This document shows positions 1 through 5,281 of a DNA stretch of 5,281 nt, in pieces. The stretch spans positions 1 to 5,281 of the forward strand of contig USLW01000175.1 in assembly GCA_900555605.1 (NCBI GenBank). Direction: 5' to 3'. This DNA comes from an uncultured Clostridium sp. (lineage in GTDB: Bacteria > Bacillota > Clostridia > UBA1212 > UBA1255). Every line of letters starts with the position of its first letter. The stretch's first letter is position 1. Position numbers and translations under genes: made by a program. The notes under the pieces were generated by a model. That model was not told where the DNA came from. It saw only the letters and a list, made by a program, of their open reading frames with translations, and searched no databases.

Positions 1-486
1 GCCGTCATAGTTGCAGGTTACGGTGCCGCAGCCAAAGTTGCAGTACTTGCCCACATCGGCATCGCCAATGTAAGTCAGGTGGCTGACAGTGTTGCCCTCG
101 GCAAAGTTGGCGTTCTTGGTTTCCACATAAGCGCCCAGGTGCACGCCCTCATCCGTCACGGTGCCGGTGCGCACATGGGTAAAGGGACCAATCTTGTTGT
201 TGGGACCCAGATGGCTGTCATAACACTGGCTGGCGTTCACGGTAGAACCGGCCTCAACAATGGTGTTCTCCAATAAGGTATTGGGGCCGATGACGCAGTT
301 TGCCCCGATGACGGTTTTGCCGCGCAGGATGCAGCCCGGCAGGATCACTGCGCCGGGTGCAATCTCAACTTCGGGGTCAATAAAAACCTGATCGCTGATG
401 AACTCCACACCGTTCTGCAGATGCTTTTCAAAAGTTTCTTCAAAGGCCGCTTTGGCGGCAAGGTATTTGGCTTTCGCTTCGGACAT
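1..486 (-). CDS. Stand-alone GlmU C-terminal-type acetyltransferase (hexapeptide left-handed beta-helix), 3' end cut off by window edge
   Basis: The first 162 codons are present. By family, the product is a cytoplasmic trimeric acyltransferase that moves acetyl from acetyl-CoA to glucosamine-1-phosphate, on the way to UDP-GlcNAc and peptidoglycan. After a short helical lead (about residues 1-25) comes a linker resembling the one before the acetyltransferase domain of GlmU, then hexapeptide repeats (about 30-162). The GlmU active-site set is conserved: R106, K124, H136 (catalytic base in [10 protein letters not shown]), Y139 and N150, followed by the TCNYDG motif at the edge. Bifunctional GlmU has about 230 uridyltransferase residues before this point. 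Here an in-frame TAG at 529-531 lies just upstream of the ATG, and AAAGGGG (494-500) is a well-spaced ribosome binding site, so this start is firm and the first domain is absent. It is transcribed divergently from ppdK. The family call is secure. The exact substrate is inferred; another amino-sugar acetyltransferase remains possible. Confidence 0.9.
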   Translation of the reverse strand, partial: MSEAKAKYLAAKAAFEETFEKHLQNGVEFISDQVFIDPEVEIAPGAVILPGCILRGKTVIGANCVIGPNTLLENTIVEAGSTVNASQCYDSHLGPNNKIGPFTHVRTGTVTDEGVHLGAYVETKNANFAEGNTVSHLTYIGDADVGKYCNFGCGTVTCNYDG

Positions 487-532
487 AAAAATACCCCTTT
501 CTGTTTTGGGCCAAAAGAGTATACGGCCCTAC

Positions 533-569
533 AAAAAAGCCCCGGAACAGGGCTGAAGCCTGCCGGGGC
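533..569 (-). terminator. Intrinsic terminator/attenuator in the leader of the GlmU-like gene
   Basis: Read on the minus strand, GCCCCGG/CCGGGGC arms (563-569 with 539-545) form a 7-bp GC stem. It continues as CAGG/CCTG (548-551 with 559-562) after a two-base bulge, and six Ts follow immediately (538-533). No T tract follows on the plus strand, so the signal is directional. It lies between a good minus-strand promoter (631-658) and the GlmU-like start at 486, with no convincing gene between them. It would therefore act on that gene's own leader. A second small hairpin (GGGCC/GGCCC, 525-529 with 508-512) sits between it and the ribosome binding site. Attenuation is inferred; no known riboswitch or T-box motif was recognised. 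Confidence 0.65.
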
Positions 570-630
570 GGGATGAATTGAAAAAAGTGTTGCAGGATGT
601 AATAAAATAACGTTTCCCAGCTTCTCACCC

Positions 631-658
631 ATTATAATTTACCGCATTTTTGGTCAAA
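631..658 (-). promoter_or_regulatory. Sigma-A-type promoter for the GlmU-like gene
   Basis: The minus strand carries a perfect TATAAT -10 box (636-631). Upstream is TTTGAC (658-653, 16-base spacer), or TTGACC one base closer (15-base spacer). Transcription would start near 624, giving a leader of roughly 140 bases that contains the terminator hairpin. A weaker TATACT at 524-519 downstream of the hairpin lacks a good -35, so I regard this one as the main promoter. Confidence 0.6.
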
Positions 659-695
659 TTGCAAGAGCCTGCCCCCAAAACTTTGTGAGATTTTC

Positions 696-711
696 GGCGA
701 AAATATTCGCC
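696..711. promoter_or_regulatory. 16-base palindrome, possible operator between divergent promoters
   Basis: GGCGAA and TTCGCC are perfect 6-base inverted arms around AATA. The element lies between the leftward promoter (631-658) and the rightward ppdK promoter (730-758), where an operator could affect either. It has no T tract, so it is not a terminator. It does not match any regulator consensus I can name (not the Clostridia/Bacillus LexA, Rex or NrdR form). The operator role is inference. Confidence 0.3.
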
Positions 712-729
712 ATTTATTTAACAATGTAC

Positions 730-758
730 TGGAAATTCCGGGCTGAGTCTGTTATAAT
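730..758 (+). promoter_or_regulatory. Extended -10 promoter for ppdK
   Basis: TGtTATAAT (750-758) is a consensus extended -10 element. A partial -35, TGGAAA (730-735, four of six matches to TTGACA), stands 17 bases upstream. The expected start is near 765, giving a 5' UTR of about 77 bases before the ATG at 842. Confidence 0.65.
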
Positions 759-791
759 GGACTTTGCAAGAGAGAAGATTCTTATTTTGCG

Positions 792-808
792 GGTGTGCGC
801 GGCACACC
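792..808 (+). other. Short hairpin in the ppdK 5' UTR
   Basis: GGTGTGC (792-798) and GCACACC (802-808) form a perfect 7-bp stem with a three-base GCG loop, ending 22 bases before the GGAGGT ribosome binding site (831-836). No U tract follows, so it is not a terminator. It may stabilise the 5' end of the mRNA; a regulatory role is not shown by the sequence. Confidence 0.4.
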
Positions 809-841
809 GGGAAGAAACCGTAATTTTGTTGGAGGTAACCT

Positions 842-3490
842 ATGAGCAAGAAGTTTTTGTATTTGTTCAAAGAGGGCCATGACGCATTTGGCGGCGACCA
901 GACGACCATGAAGAACATTCTGGGCGGCAAGGGCGCTGGTCTGGCAGAAATGACCCATGCCGGCATGCCGGTTCCTCAGGGCTTCACCATCACCACCGAA
1001 GCCTGCACCCAGTACTATGCTGACAACCGTGAGATCAACGATGAGATCAAGGCTGACATCTTCAAGTACATGGGAATCCTGGAAGAGCAGACTGGCAAGA
1101 AGTTCGGCGATATCGAGAACCCGCTGCTGGTTTCCGTTCGTTCCGGTGCACGTCAGTCTATGCCCGGCATGATGGATACCATCCTGAACCTGGGCCTGAA
1201 CGACCAGGCTGTTGAAGGTCTGGCAAAGAAGACTTCTAACCCCCGCTTTGCATATGACTGCTACCGCCGCTTCATCCAGATGTACTCTGACGTCGTCATG
1301 GAGCTGGGCAAGAGCTTCTTTGAAGAGCGTATCGATGCTATGAAGGAGCGCAAGGGCGTTAAGCAGGATATCGAGCTGGACGCTGAGGACCTGAAGGAAC
1401 TCGTCAAGGAGTTCAAGGCCATCTACCTGGAGAAGCAGGGCGAAGAGTTCCCCCAGGACCCCAAAGAGCAGCTGATCGGCGCTGTCAAGGCCGTCTTCCG
1501 TTCTTGGGACAACCCCCGCGCCAACGTTTATCGTAAGATGAACGAGATCCCCTACGAGTGGGGCACTGCTGTCAACGTTCAGCAGATGGCTTTCGGTAAC
1601 TCCGGCATGCGTTCCGGCACCGGTGTTGCTTTCACCCGTAACCCCGCTACCGGCGAAAAGAAGCTGATGGGCGAGTACCTGATCAATGCTCAGGGCGAAG
1701 ATGTCGTTGCCGGCATCCGTACTCCTTCCCCGATCAGCAAGCTGCACGAGGAAATGCCTGAGGTTTACGATCAGTTCGTTGAGATCGCAACCCGCCTGGA
1801 AAACTACTACAAGGATATGCAGGACATGGAGTTCACCATCGAAGATGGCAAGCTCTTTATGCTGCAGACCAGAAACGGAAAACGTACTGCAGCGGCTGCC
1901 ATGAAAATTGCGGTTGATCTGGTAAATGAGGGCATGGTTACGAAGGAAGAAGCGCTTCTTAAGATCGAAGCCAATCAGTTAGATGCGCTGCTCCATCCTA
2001 CATTTGAGCCGAAAGCATTAAAGGCTGCTGCTCCGATAGCAAAAGGTCTGCCTGCATCCCCTGGTGCCGCCACCGGAAAAGTATATTTTACTGCGGAAGA
2101 TGCAAAAGTCGCATATGAAGCAGGGGAGAAGCTGATTGTTCTTGTCCGTCTTGAAACATCCCCTGAGGATATCGAAGGCATGAACATTTCACAGGGCATT
2201 CTGACCGGCCGCGGCGGTATGACATCTCACGCTGCCGTTGTTGCAAGAGGCATGGGAACCTGCTGCGTCGCAGGCTGCTCGGATGTTAAGATTGATGAAG
2301 AAAATAAAGTCTTTTTTGACAAAAACGGCAAAAAATATACAGAAGGGGATTGGATTTCTCTTGACGGCAGCACCGGTAACGTATACGGAGAACAGCTGCC
2401 GACACAGGATCCGGAGCTGACGGGTGATTTTGCAACCATCATGCAATGGGCCGATGAAGCAAGAAAGCTGAAAGTACGCACCAATGCGGATTCGCCCAAG
2501 GATGCCGCTGTTGCAAGAAAGTTCGGCGCAGAAGGAATCGGTCTTTGCCGTACCGAGCATATGTTCTTTGAGACGGACCGTATCTTTGCATTCCGTCAGA
2601 TGATTGTTGCCGCAGATGTGGAGAAAAGAAAAGCCGCACTTGCAAAAATTCTGCCTATGCAGAGAGGCGACTTCGAAGGGCTGTTCCGCGAGATGAAAGG
2701 ATTCCCTGTCACCATCAGACTGCTGGATCCTCCGCTGCACGAATTCCTTCCGCAGGAGGATGAGGAAGTAAAACGTTTGGCAGATGCCGTCGGAATGACA
2801 TATGATGCACTGAAAACATTGATCAACAGTCTGCATGAACTGAATCCTATGCTCGGACACAGAGGCTGCCGTCTGGCCGTCACCTATCCGGAAATTGCTG
2901 AAATGCAGACGACCGCAATTATTGAAGCAGCACTCAATGTAGGGAAAGAAGGCATTCAGGTTGTACCGGAGATTATGATCCCGCTGGTCTGTGAACTCAA
3001 AGAGTTAAAGTTTGTGAAAAAAATCATCACAGACACTGCAGACAAATTGATTGCTGCCAGCGGTATCAAGCTGGAATATAAGGTCGGAACCATGATCGAA
3101 ATTCCGAGGGCCGCGCTGACTGCAGACGAGATTGCGCAGGAAGCAGAATTCTTCTCCTTCGGTACAAATGATCTGACGCAGATGACATACGGTTTGAGCC
3201 GCGATGATGCCGGTAAAATTTTGGATGACTATTATGCAGCTAAAATCTTCGAGGCAGATCCTACCGCAAGACTCGACCAGGTCGGCGTTGGAAAGCTTGT
3301 AAAAATGGCTGCTGACCTGGGCAGAAAGACACGTCCCGATATCAAACTCGGTATCTGCGGAGAACACGGCGGAGATCCTTCCTCCATTGAATTCTGCCAT
3401 AAAGTAGGTCTTACCTATGTATCCTGCTCTCCTTACCGTGTGCCCATCGCCCGTTTGGCTGCTGCACATGCCGCAATCAAAAATAAATAA
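842..3490 (+). CDS. ppdK: Pyruvate, phosphate dikinase (PPDK)
   Basis: Catalyses the reversible reaction of PEP, AMP and PPi with pyruvate, ATP and Pi; in anaerobes it often runs toward pyruvate and ATP, using PPi as a glycolytic energy donor. It is cytoplasmic. At 882 aa it matches the family (about 870-880). The ATP-grasp domain (about 1-345) has K30 in LGGKGAGLAEM, R100 in VRSGA, and E330, Q342 and R344 near its end. The swivelling phospho-histidine domain (about 390-520) has catalytic H463 in GGMTSHAAV, with T461 at the site targeted by PPDK regulatory proteins. The PEP/pyruvate TIM barrel (about 520-882) has R570, R626, metal ligands E753 and D777, and catalytic C839 in GICGEHGGDP. GGAGGT at 831-836 fixes the start. 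The gene looks intact and active. The oddity is an abrupt codon-usage switch near codon 344, described separately; the protein may join two parental genes. It is monocistronic, with its own promoter and terminator. Confidence 0.97.
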   Translation: MSKKFLYLFKEGHDAFGGDQTTMKNILGGKGAGLAEMTHAGMPVPQGFTITTEACTQYYADNREINDEIKADIFKYMGILEEQTGKKFGDIENPLLVSVRSGARQSMPGMMDTILNLGLNDQAVEGLAKKTSNPRFAYDCYRRFIQMYSDVVMELGKSFFEERIDAMKERKGVKQDIELDAEDLKELVKEFKAIYLEKQGEEFPQDPKEQLIGAVKAVFRSWDNPRANVYRKMNEIPYEWGTAVNVQQMAFGNSGMRSGTGVAFTRNPATGEKKLMGEYLINAQGEDVVAGIRTPSPISKLHEEMPEVYDQFVEIATRLENYYKDMQDMEFTIEDGKLFMLQTRNGKRTAAAAMKIAVDLVNEGMVTKEEALLKIEANQLDALLHPTFEPKALKAAAPIAKGLPASPGAATGKVYFTAEDAKVAYEAGEKLIVLVRLETSPEDIEGMNISQGILTGRGGMTSHAAVVARGMGTCCVAGCSDVKIDEENKVFFDKNGKKYTEGDWISLDGSTGNVYGEQLPTQDPELTGDFATIMQWADEARKLKVRTNADSPKDAAVARKFGAEGIGLCRTEHMFFETDRIFAFRQMIVAADVEKRKAALAKILPMQRGDFEGLFREMKGFPVTIRLLDPPLHEFLPQEDEEVKRLADAVGMTYDALKTLINSLHELNPMLGHRGCRLAVTYPEIAEMQTTAIIEAALNVGKEGIQVVPEIMIPLVCELKELKFVKKIITDTADKLIAASGIKLEYKVGTMIEIPRAALTADEIAQEAEFFSFGTNDLTQMTYGLSRDDAGKILDDYYAAKIFEADPTARLDQVGVGKLVKMAADLGRKTRPDIKLGICGEHGGDPSSIEFCHKVGLTYVSCSPYRVPIARLAAAHAAIKNK
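1856..1876. other. Sharp codon-usage breakpoint inside ppdK (recombination or assembly junction)
   Basis: Hand counts on either side of codon 344 (first AGA, at 1871): Lys AAG:AAA is 25:2 before and 13:29 after; Arg AGA/AGG is 0 of 15 before and 11 of 25 after; Ile ATC:ATT is 18:1 before and 17:17 after. GGA appears once before and about a dozen times after. The switch lies in the codons for LQTRNGKRT, one of the most conserved PPDK motifs, at the end of the ATP-grasp domain. The frame is preserved. Downstream genes share the right-hand style. The exact base cannot be set because the motif is conserved. Confidence 0.75.
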
Positions 3491-3520
3491 AGACAAATTA
3501 AACCGTTCGGCCTGAAACGG

Positions 3521-3579
3521 AAACAGAACTGCTTCATTCAAAGGTGAGATCCACCGAATTTTGAAGCAGTTTTCTGTTT
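3521..3579 (+). terminator. Intrinsic terminator after ppdK
   Basis: AACTGCTTCA (3527-3536) pairs perfectly with TGAAGCAGTT (3562-3571). GGTG/CACC (3543-3546 with 3552-3555) forms an inner stem, and AAACAG/CTGTTT (3521-3526 with 3574-3579) can extend the base. The T-rich run TTTTCTGTTT follows the main stem. It starts 31 bases after the ppdK stop and separates ppdK from the racemase gene. A smaller CCGTT/AACGG hairpin (3503-3520) precedes it. Confidence 0.85.
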
Positions 3580-3604
3580 AAACGGGAAAAATTTATGCTA
3601 TAAT
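3577..3604 (+). promoter_or_regulatory. Extended -10 promoter for the racemase gene
   Basis: TGcTATAAT (3596-3604) is a consensus extended -10. TTTAAA (3577-3582, four of six matches to TTGACA) is 16 bases upstream and overlaps the tail of the ppdK terminator. The start of transcription would be near 3611, leaving a short A-rich leader of about 37 bases before the racemase ATG. The gene therefore appears to have its own promoter just past the upstream terminator. Confidence 0.6.
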
Positions 3605-3639
3605 TAATAATTGAAAAATTGAAAAAAAAGGAAGTCATT

Positions 3640-3651
3640 ATGATTATATGA
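3640..3651 (+). other. Three-codon mini-ORF overlapping the racemase start (possible translational coupling)
   Basis: ATG ATT ATA TGA encodes Met-Ile-Ile-stop. Its TGA shares bases with the racemase ATG in an ATGA overlap at 3648-3651. The only good Shine-Dalgarno sequence, AGGAAG at 3629-3634, is 5 bases from this first ATG but 13 from the racemase ATG. Ribosomes might start here, stop after three codons and restart on the racemase. Whether the first ATG is used is inference; it could equally be a decoy ATG in an A/T-rich leader. Confidence 0.4.
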
Positions 3652-4733
3652 AAGCGTATATTATTGAAACGCAGGCATTATTGCACAATATAGAAATGAT
3701 AAAAAAAGAAGCAGGAGAAGCTGTAATCTGGGCGGTGCTGAAGGGAAATGGCTACGGGCTGGGAGCCGTGCCTTTTGCACAGCTGCTGGACAAGCAGGGA
3801 ATCACACATTTTGCCGTTTTTGAGCAGGAAGAAGCAATCGCACTTAGAAAGGCAGGCTTTTCGGAGAATCCAATCCTGATGCTGCGCGGAACTTCAAATG
3901 AAGCAGAAATTCATACGCTTTTGGATTTGAACGTGACGATTGGCATCGGATCCCAATTCGATGCCGCCGCAGTCAATGCAGCTGCGGCGCGGCGCGGGAC
4001 AGCCGCAGACGTACACATTGCAATTGATACCGGTATGGGCAGATATGGATTTCTACCGCAGGAAACGGACCAGATTATCTCTGTATATCAAGATCTGCCG
4101 TATTTAACGATTTCCGGAATCTATACGCACTTTCACACTGCCTCCAGCCAAAAGGCAACCCGGGCCCAGTTTGCGCAATTCCGTCATGTCCTTCAAATGC
4201 TTAAAGAAGCCGGCTGTAATCCGGGAATGATACATTGCTGCAATTCTGTATCCTTTTTACATTATTCGGATATGCATTGCGATGCGGTACGAATTGGAAC
4301 TGCATTGCTGGGCAGATCTGCAGCAGCGCCCGCCGGATATATCCCCATTGGCTATGCGGAGGCAGAGGTGGAAGAGTTGCGCCGTCTTCCGGCCGGATCT
4401 ACAGTCGGATATAGAAGAGGCTGGAAAGCAAAACGGGATACGACTGTTGCAGTTGTAAGCATCGGCTGGTATCACGGGTTTTCATTGGAGCGCGGGTACG
4501 ACCTGTTCCGCTTCCGAGACTGTTTCCGGGGAATTGCTAAAAATCTAAAGGCATTTCTTACCAGAAAAGCGCTATATGCCACAGTCAACGGTAAACGCTG
4601 CCGTGTGGTGGGGCATGTAGGTATGATGAACCTGGAAATTGATGTCACAGATATTTCCTGCAAGCAGGGGGATCCGGTAAAGCTGCAGATCAATCCGATT
4701 TTGGTAAAAGGACTGCCTATTGTTTTTCGTTAA
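3648..4733 (+). CDS. Alanine racemase-family PLP enzyme, divergent
   Basis: A fold-type III PLP enzyme of 361 aa, by family interconverting L- and D-alanine for peptidoglycan in the cytoplasm. The N-terminal barrel (about 1-230) has PLP lysine K32 in VLKGNGYGLG (canonical KANAYGHG), DTGMGRYGF at 127-135, the phosphate-binding HCCNS at 196-200, and R215 in VRIGTALLG, which would contact the pyridine nitrogen. The C-terminal beta domain has catalytic-type Y255 in TVGYRRGW. Several features are unusual: A125 replaces the lysine usually carbamylated two residues before DTGM, GMMN (325-328) replaces CMDQ, the GYGDGYPR region becomes GWYHGF followed by an Arg-rich stretch (about 275-310), and the C-terminal tyrosine/PRVY segment is missing. 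Substrate is therefore uncertain: alanine is most likely, with serine or another amino acid possible. The start is the only sensible ATG in frame, with a 13-base gap from the Shine-Dalgarno. It has no signal peptide or membrane segment, unlike VanT-type membrane racemases. Family call firm; gene symbol withheld. Confidence 0.85.
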   Translation: MKAYIIETQALLHNIEMIKKEAGEAVIWAVLKGNGYGLGAVPFAQLLDKQGITHFAVFEQEEAIALRKAGFSENPILMLRGTSNEAEIHTLLDLNVTIGIGSQFDAAAVNAAAARRGTAADVHIAIDTGMGRYGFLPQETDQIISVYQDLPYLTISGIYTHFHTASSQKATRAQFAQFRHVLQMLKEAGCNPGMIHCCNSVSFLHYSDMHCDAVRIGTALLGRSAAAPAGYIPIGYAEAEVEELRRLPAGSTVGYRRGWKAKRDTTVAVVSIGWYHGFSLERGYDLFRFRDCFRGIAKNLKAFLTRKALYATVNGKRCRVVGHVGMMNLEIDVTDISCKQGDPVKLQINPILVKGLPIVFR

Positions 4734-4734
4734 T

Positions 4735-4780
4735 TTGATCTTTTTCTTTTCTTGTGATAATATAAAACCTGATATATAAG
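4735..4780 (+). promoter_or_regulatory. Probable promoter(s) for the DtxR-family gene
   Basis: Two overlapping candidates fit with 17-base spacers: TTGATC (4735-4740) with TAATAT (4758-4763), and TTGTGA (4752-4757) with TATAAG (4775-4780). Neither -10 is perfect. The region is A/T-rich and fills the 74-base gap after the racemase stop. No terminator hairpin is seen in the gap, so read-through from the racemase gene is also possible. Confidence 0.4.
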
Positions 4781-4807
4781 AAATTGGATTTAGGCAGGCG
4801 TTAGAAT

Positions 4808-5197
4808 ATGACAATTAAGGAATCCGCGGAAAACTATTTGGAAACAATCCTGATTCTCAGCAAAAAAATGCCGCAGGTGCGTTCAATTGATATCGCAACG
4901 GAGTTGAATTTTACAAAACCAAGCGTCAGCGTCGCTATGAAGCAGCTAAGAGAAAACGGCTATGTTCATATGGATTCTGACGGCTTTATTACATTGACTG
5001 AAAGCGGTTTACAAATCGCGGATAAAATGTACGAGCGGCACAGGCTTCTGTCAGATTGGCTGGTGCAGCTTGGCGTTGATCGGGAAACAGCCACTGAGGA
5101 TGCCTGCAAAATTGAGCATGTAATCAGCGAAAAAAGCTTTGAAAAAATTAAGCAGCATGTGCCGAAAGATTTTTCCGCAAACGCTCCGGAACGCTGA
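4808..5197 (+). CDS. DtxR/MntR-family metal-dependent transcriptional repressor
   Basis: A 129-aa cytoplasmic regulator. Residues 1-63 form the winged helix-turn-helix (IDIATELN, then recognition helix TKPSVSVAMKQL, then wing DSDGFITLT). Residues about 64-125 form the dimerisation and metal-binding region. Visible ligand candidates are E12, H78 in YERHRLL, and C100, E103 and H104 in ACKIEHVIS. The C..EH pattern matches DtxR rather than MntR, which has E..EH. The first-helix ligand (Met in DtxR, Asp in MntR) is N9 here. There is no C-terminal SH3-like domain, as in MntR-type short forms. In this family, metal-bound dimers repress manganese or iron uptake genes; the metal and targets here are unknown, and no transporter gene is in the window. 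The ribosome binding site (AGGCAGG, 4792-4798) is moderate, with 9 bases to the ATG. The tail after KIKQHV is low-complexity and may be variable. Confidence 0.9.
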   Translation: MTIKESAENYLETILILSKKMPQVRSIDIATELNFTKPSVSVAMKQLRENGYVHMDSDGFITLTESGLQIADKMYERHRLLSDWLVQLGVDRETATEDACKIEHVISEKSFEKIKQHVPKDFSANAPER

Positions 5198-5200
5198 ACT

Positions 5201-5218
5201 GACGATCAAGACGATCAA
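5201..5218 (+). repeat. Two tandem copies of a 9-bp unit after the regulator gene
   Basis: GACGATCAA occurs twice in direct succession (5201-5209 and 5210-5218), starting three bases after the regulator stop codon. Two copies are too few for a satellite or a CRISPR array. It is probably a small slip duplication; no function is evident. Confidence 0.5.
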
Positions 5219-5258
5219 TATGATCCATAAAGCTTGTTTAGATGAAATGGGGCTGTAA

Positions 5259-5281
5259 AAAAAAGTCTCCTTTTTTCAAAA
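5259..5281 (+). terminator. Weak A/T hairpin, possible terminator after the regulator gene
   Basis: AAAAAAG (5259-5265) can pair with CTTTTTT (5270-5276) around a TCTC loop, about 60 bases after the regulator stop. The stem is almost all A-U, and the T run is part of the stem, so it would be a weak terminator. The window ends five bases later and a longer structure cannot be judged. Confidence 0.3.

Noticed and set aside
345..632. Minus-strand open frames of 62-95 codons (345-632 and 440-628) over the leader of the GlmU-like gene
   Set aside because: They run through the terminator hairpin and into the GlmU-like gene in other frames, with no ribosome binding site and no protein-like features. 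A leader peptide function was considered, but no run of a regulatory amino acid is seen.
685..882. Plus-strand open frame of 65 codons ahead of ppdK
   Set aside because: It spans the ppdK promoter and ribosome binding site and overlaps the ppdK start out of frame; it has no ribosome binding site of its own.
782..1747. 321-codon open frame on the minus strand, antisense to ppdK
   Set aside because: It lies wholly opposite the strongly coding first third of ppdK and exists because biased third positions remove stops on the other strand. It has no recognisable domain, and it ends where the ppdK codon style changes.
2189..2860. 223-codon open frame on the minus strand, antisense to ppdK
   Set aside because: The plus-strand protein here is fully conserved PPDK. 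The antisense product is rich in Cys, His and Ile without a domain pattern, and has no ribosome binding site.
3005..3541. 178-codon open frame on the minus strand over the 3' end of ppdK and its terminator
   Set aside because: Its start lies in the terminator hairpin and its body is antisense to the PPDK active-site region; it is a shadow frame.
3576..3583. GTTTAAAC palindrome
   Set aside because: An 8-base A/T-rich palindrome formed by the terminator tail and following bases; expected by chance and not placed like an operator.
5201..5218. Tandem GACGATCAA as the beginning of an iteron or CRISPR array
   Set aside because: There are only two copies with no spacer and no further copies in the following 60 bases.
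5220..5258. 12-codon ORF starting ATGATCCATAAA after the regulator gene
   Set aside because: There is no ribosome binding site and it is too short to judge; it is likely chance in an A/T-rich stretch.

Overview
The window looks like a chromosomal piece from an anaerobic Gram-positive Firmicute of the Clostridia, plausibly the Oscillospiraceae/Ruminococcaceae (Faecalibacterium, Gemmiger or Subdoligranulum-like on the left). This is inferred from the PPDK sequence, strong GGAGG-type ribosome binding sites, sigma-A-like promoters and gene content; it was not tested by any search. No tRNA, rRNA, CRISPR array, insertion sequence or phage gene is visible. The genes are housekeeping or metabolic, and I do not see a new defence or mobile system.

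Layout. Positions 1-486 (minus strand, running off the left edge) encode a GlmU-type left-handed beta-helix acetyltransferase without the uridyltransferase domain. The gap 487-841 is a divergent regulatory region. It holds a minus-strand promoter, a minus-strand intrinsic terminator inside the leader of the acetyltransferase gene (attenuator-like), a 16-base palindrome, an extended -10 promoter for the rightward gene, and a small hairpin in its 5' UTR. Positions 842-3490 encode full-length pyruvate, phosphate dikinase (ppdK, 882 aa), followed by a strong terminator at 3521-3579. Positions 3648-4733 encode a divergent alanine-racemase-family PLP enzyme, preceded by a three-codon mini-ORF whose stop overlaps the racemase start. 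Positions 4808-5197 encode a small DtxR/MntR-type metal-dependent repressor. The last 84 bases hold only a 9-bp tandem duplication and a weak A/T-rich hairpin.

The most notable signal is inside ppdK. Codon usage changes sharply near position 1871: the first 343 codons use AAG, CGT/CGC and ATC almost exclusively, and the rest freely use AAA, AGA, ATT and GGA. The reading frame and protein remain intact. The switch falls in the conserved LQTRNGKRT motif, at the junction between the ATP-grasp domain and the phospho-histidine domain. Either two related ppdK genes have recombined, or the contig is a chimera joined at a conserved stretch. Until that is settled, the left part (about 1-1860) and the right part (about 1875-5281) should not be assumed to come from one genome, and neighbourhood arguments across the junction are unsafe.

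Functionally, PPDK links PEP and pyruvate using PPi/ATP in central carbon metabolism. The acetyltransferase and the racemase would both feed peptidoglycan synthesis (UDP-GlcNAc and D-Ala). The DtxR-type protein would control metal homeostasis genes that are not in the window. The genes appear to be separate transcription units, each with its own promoter.
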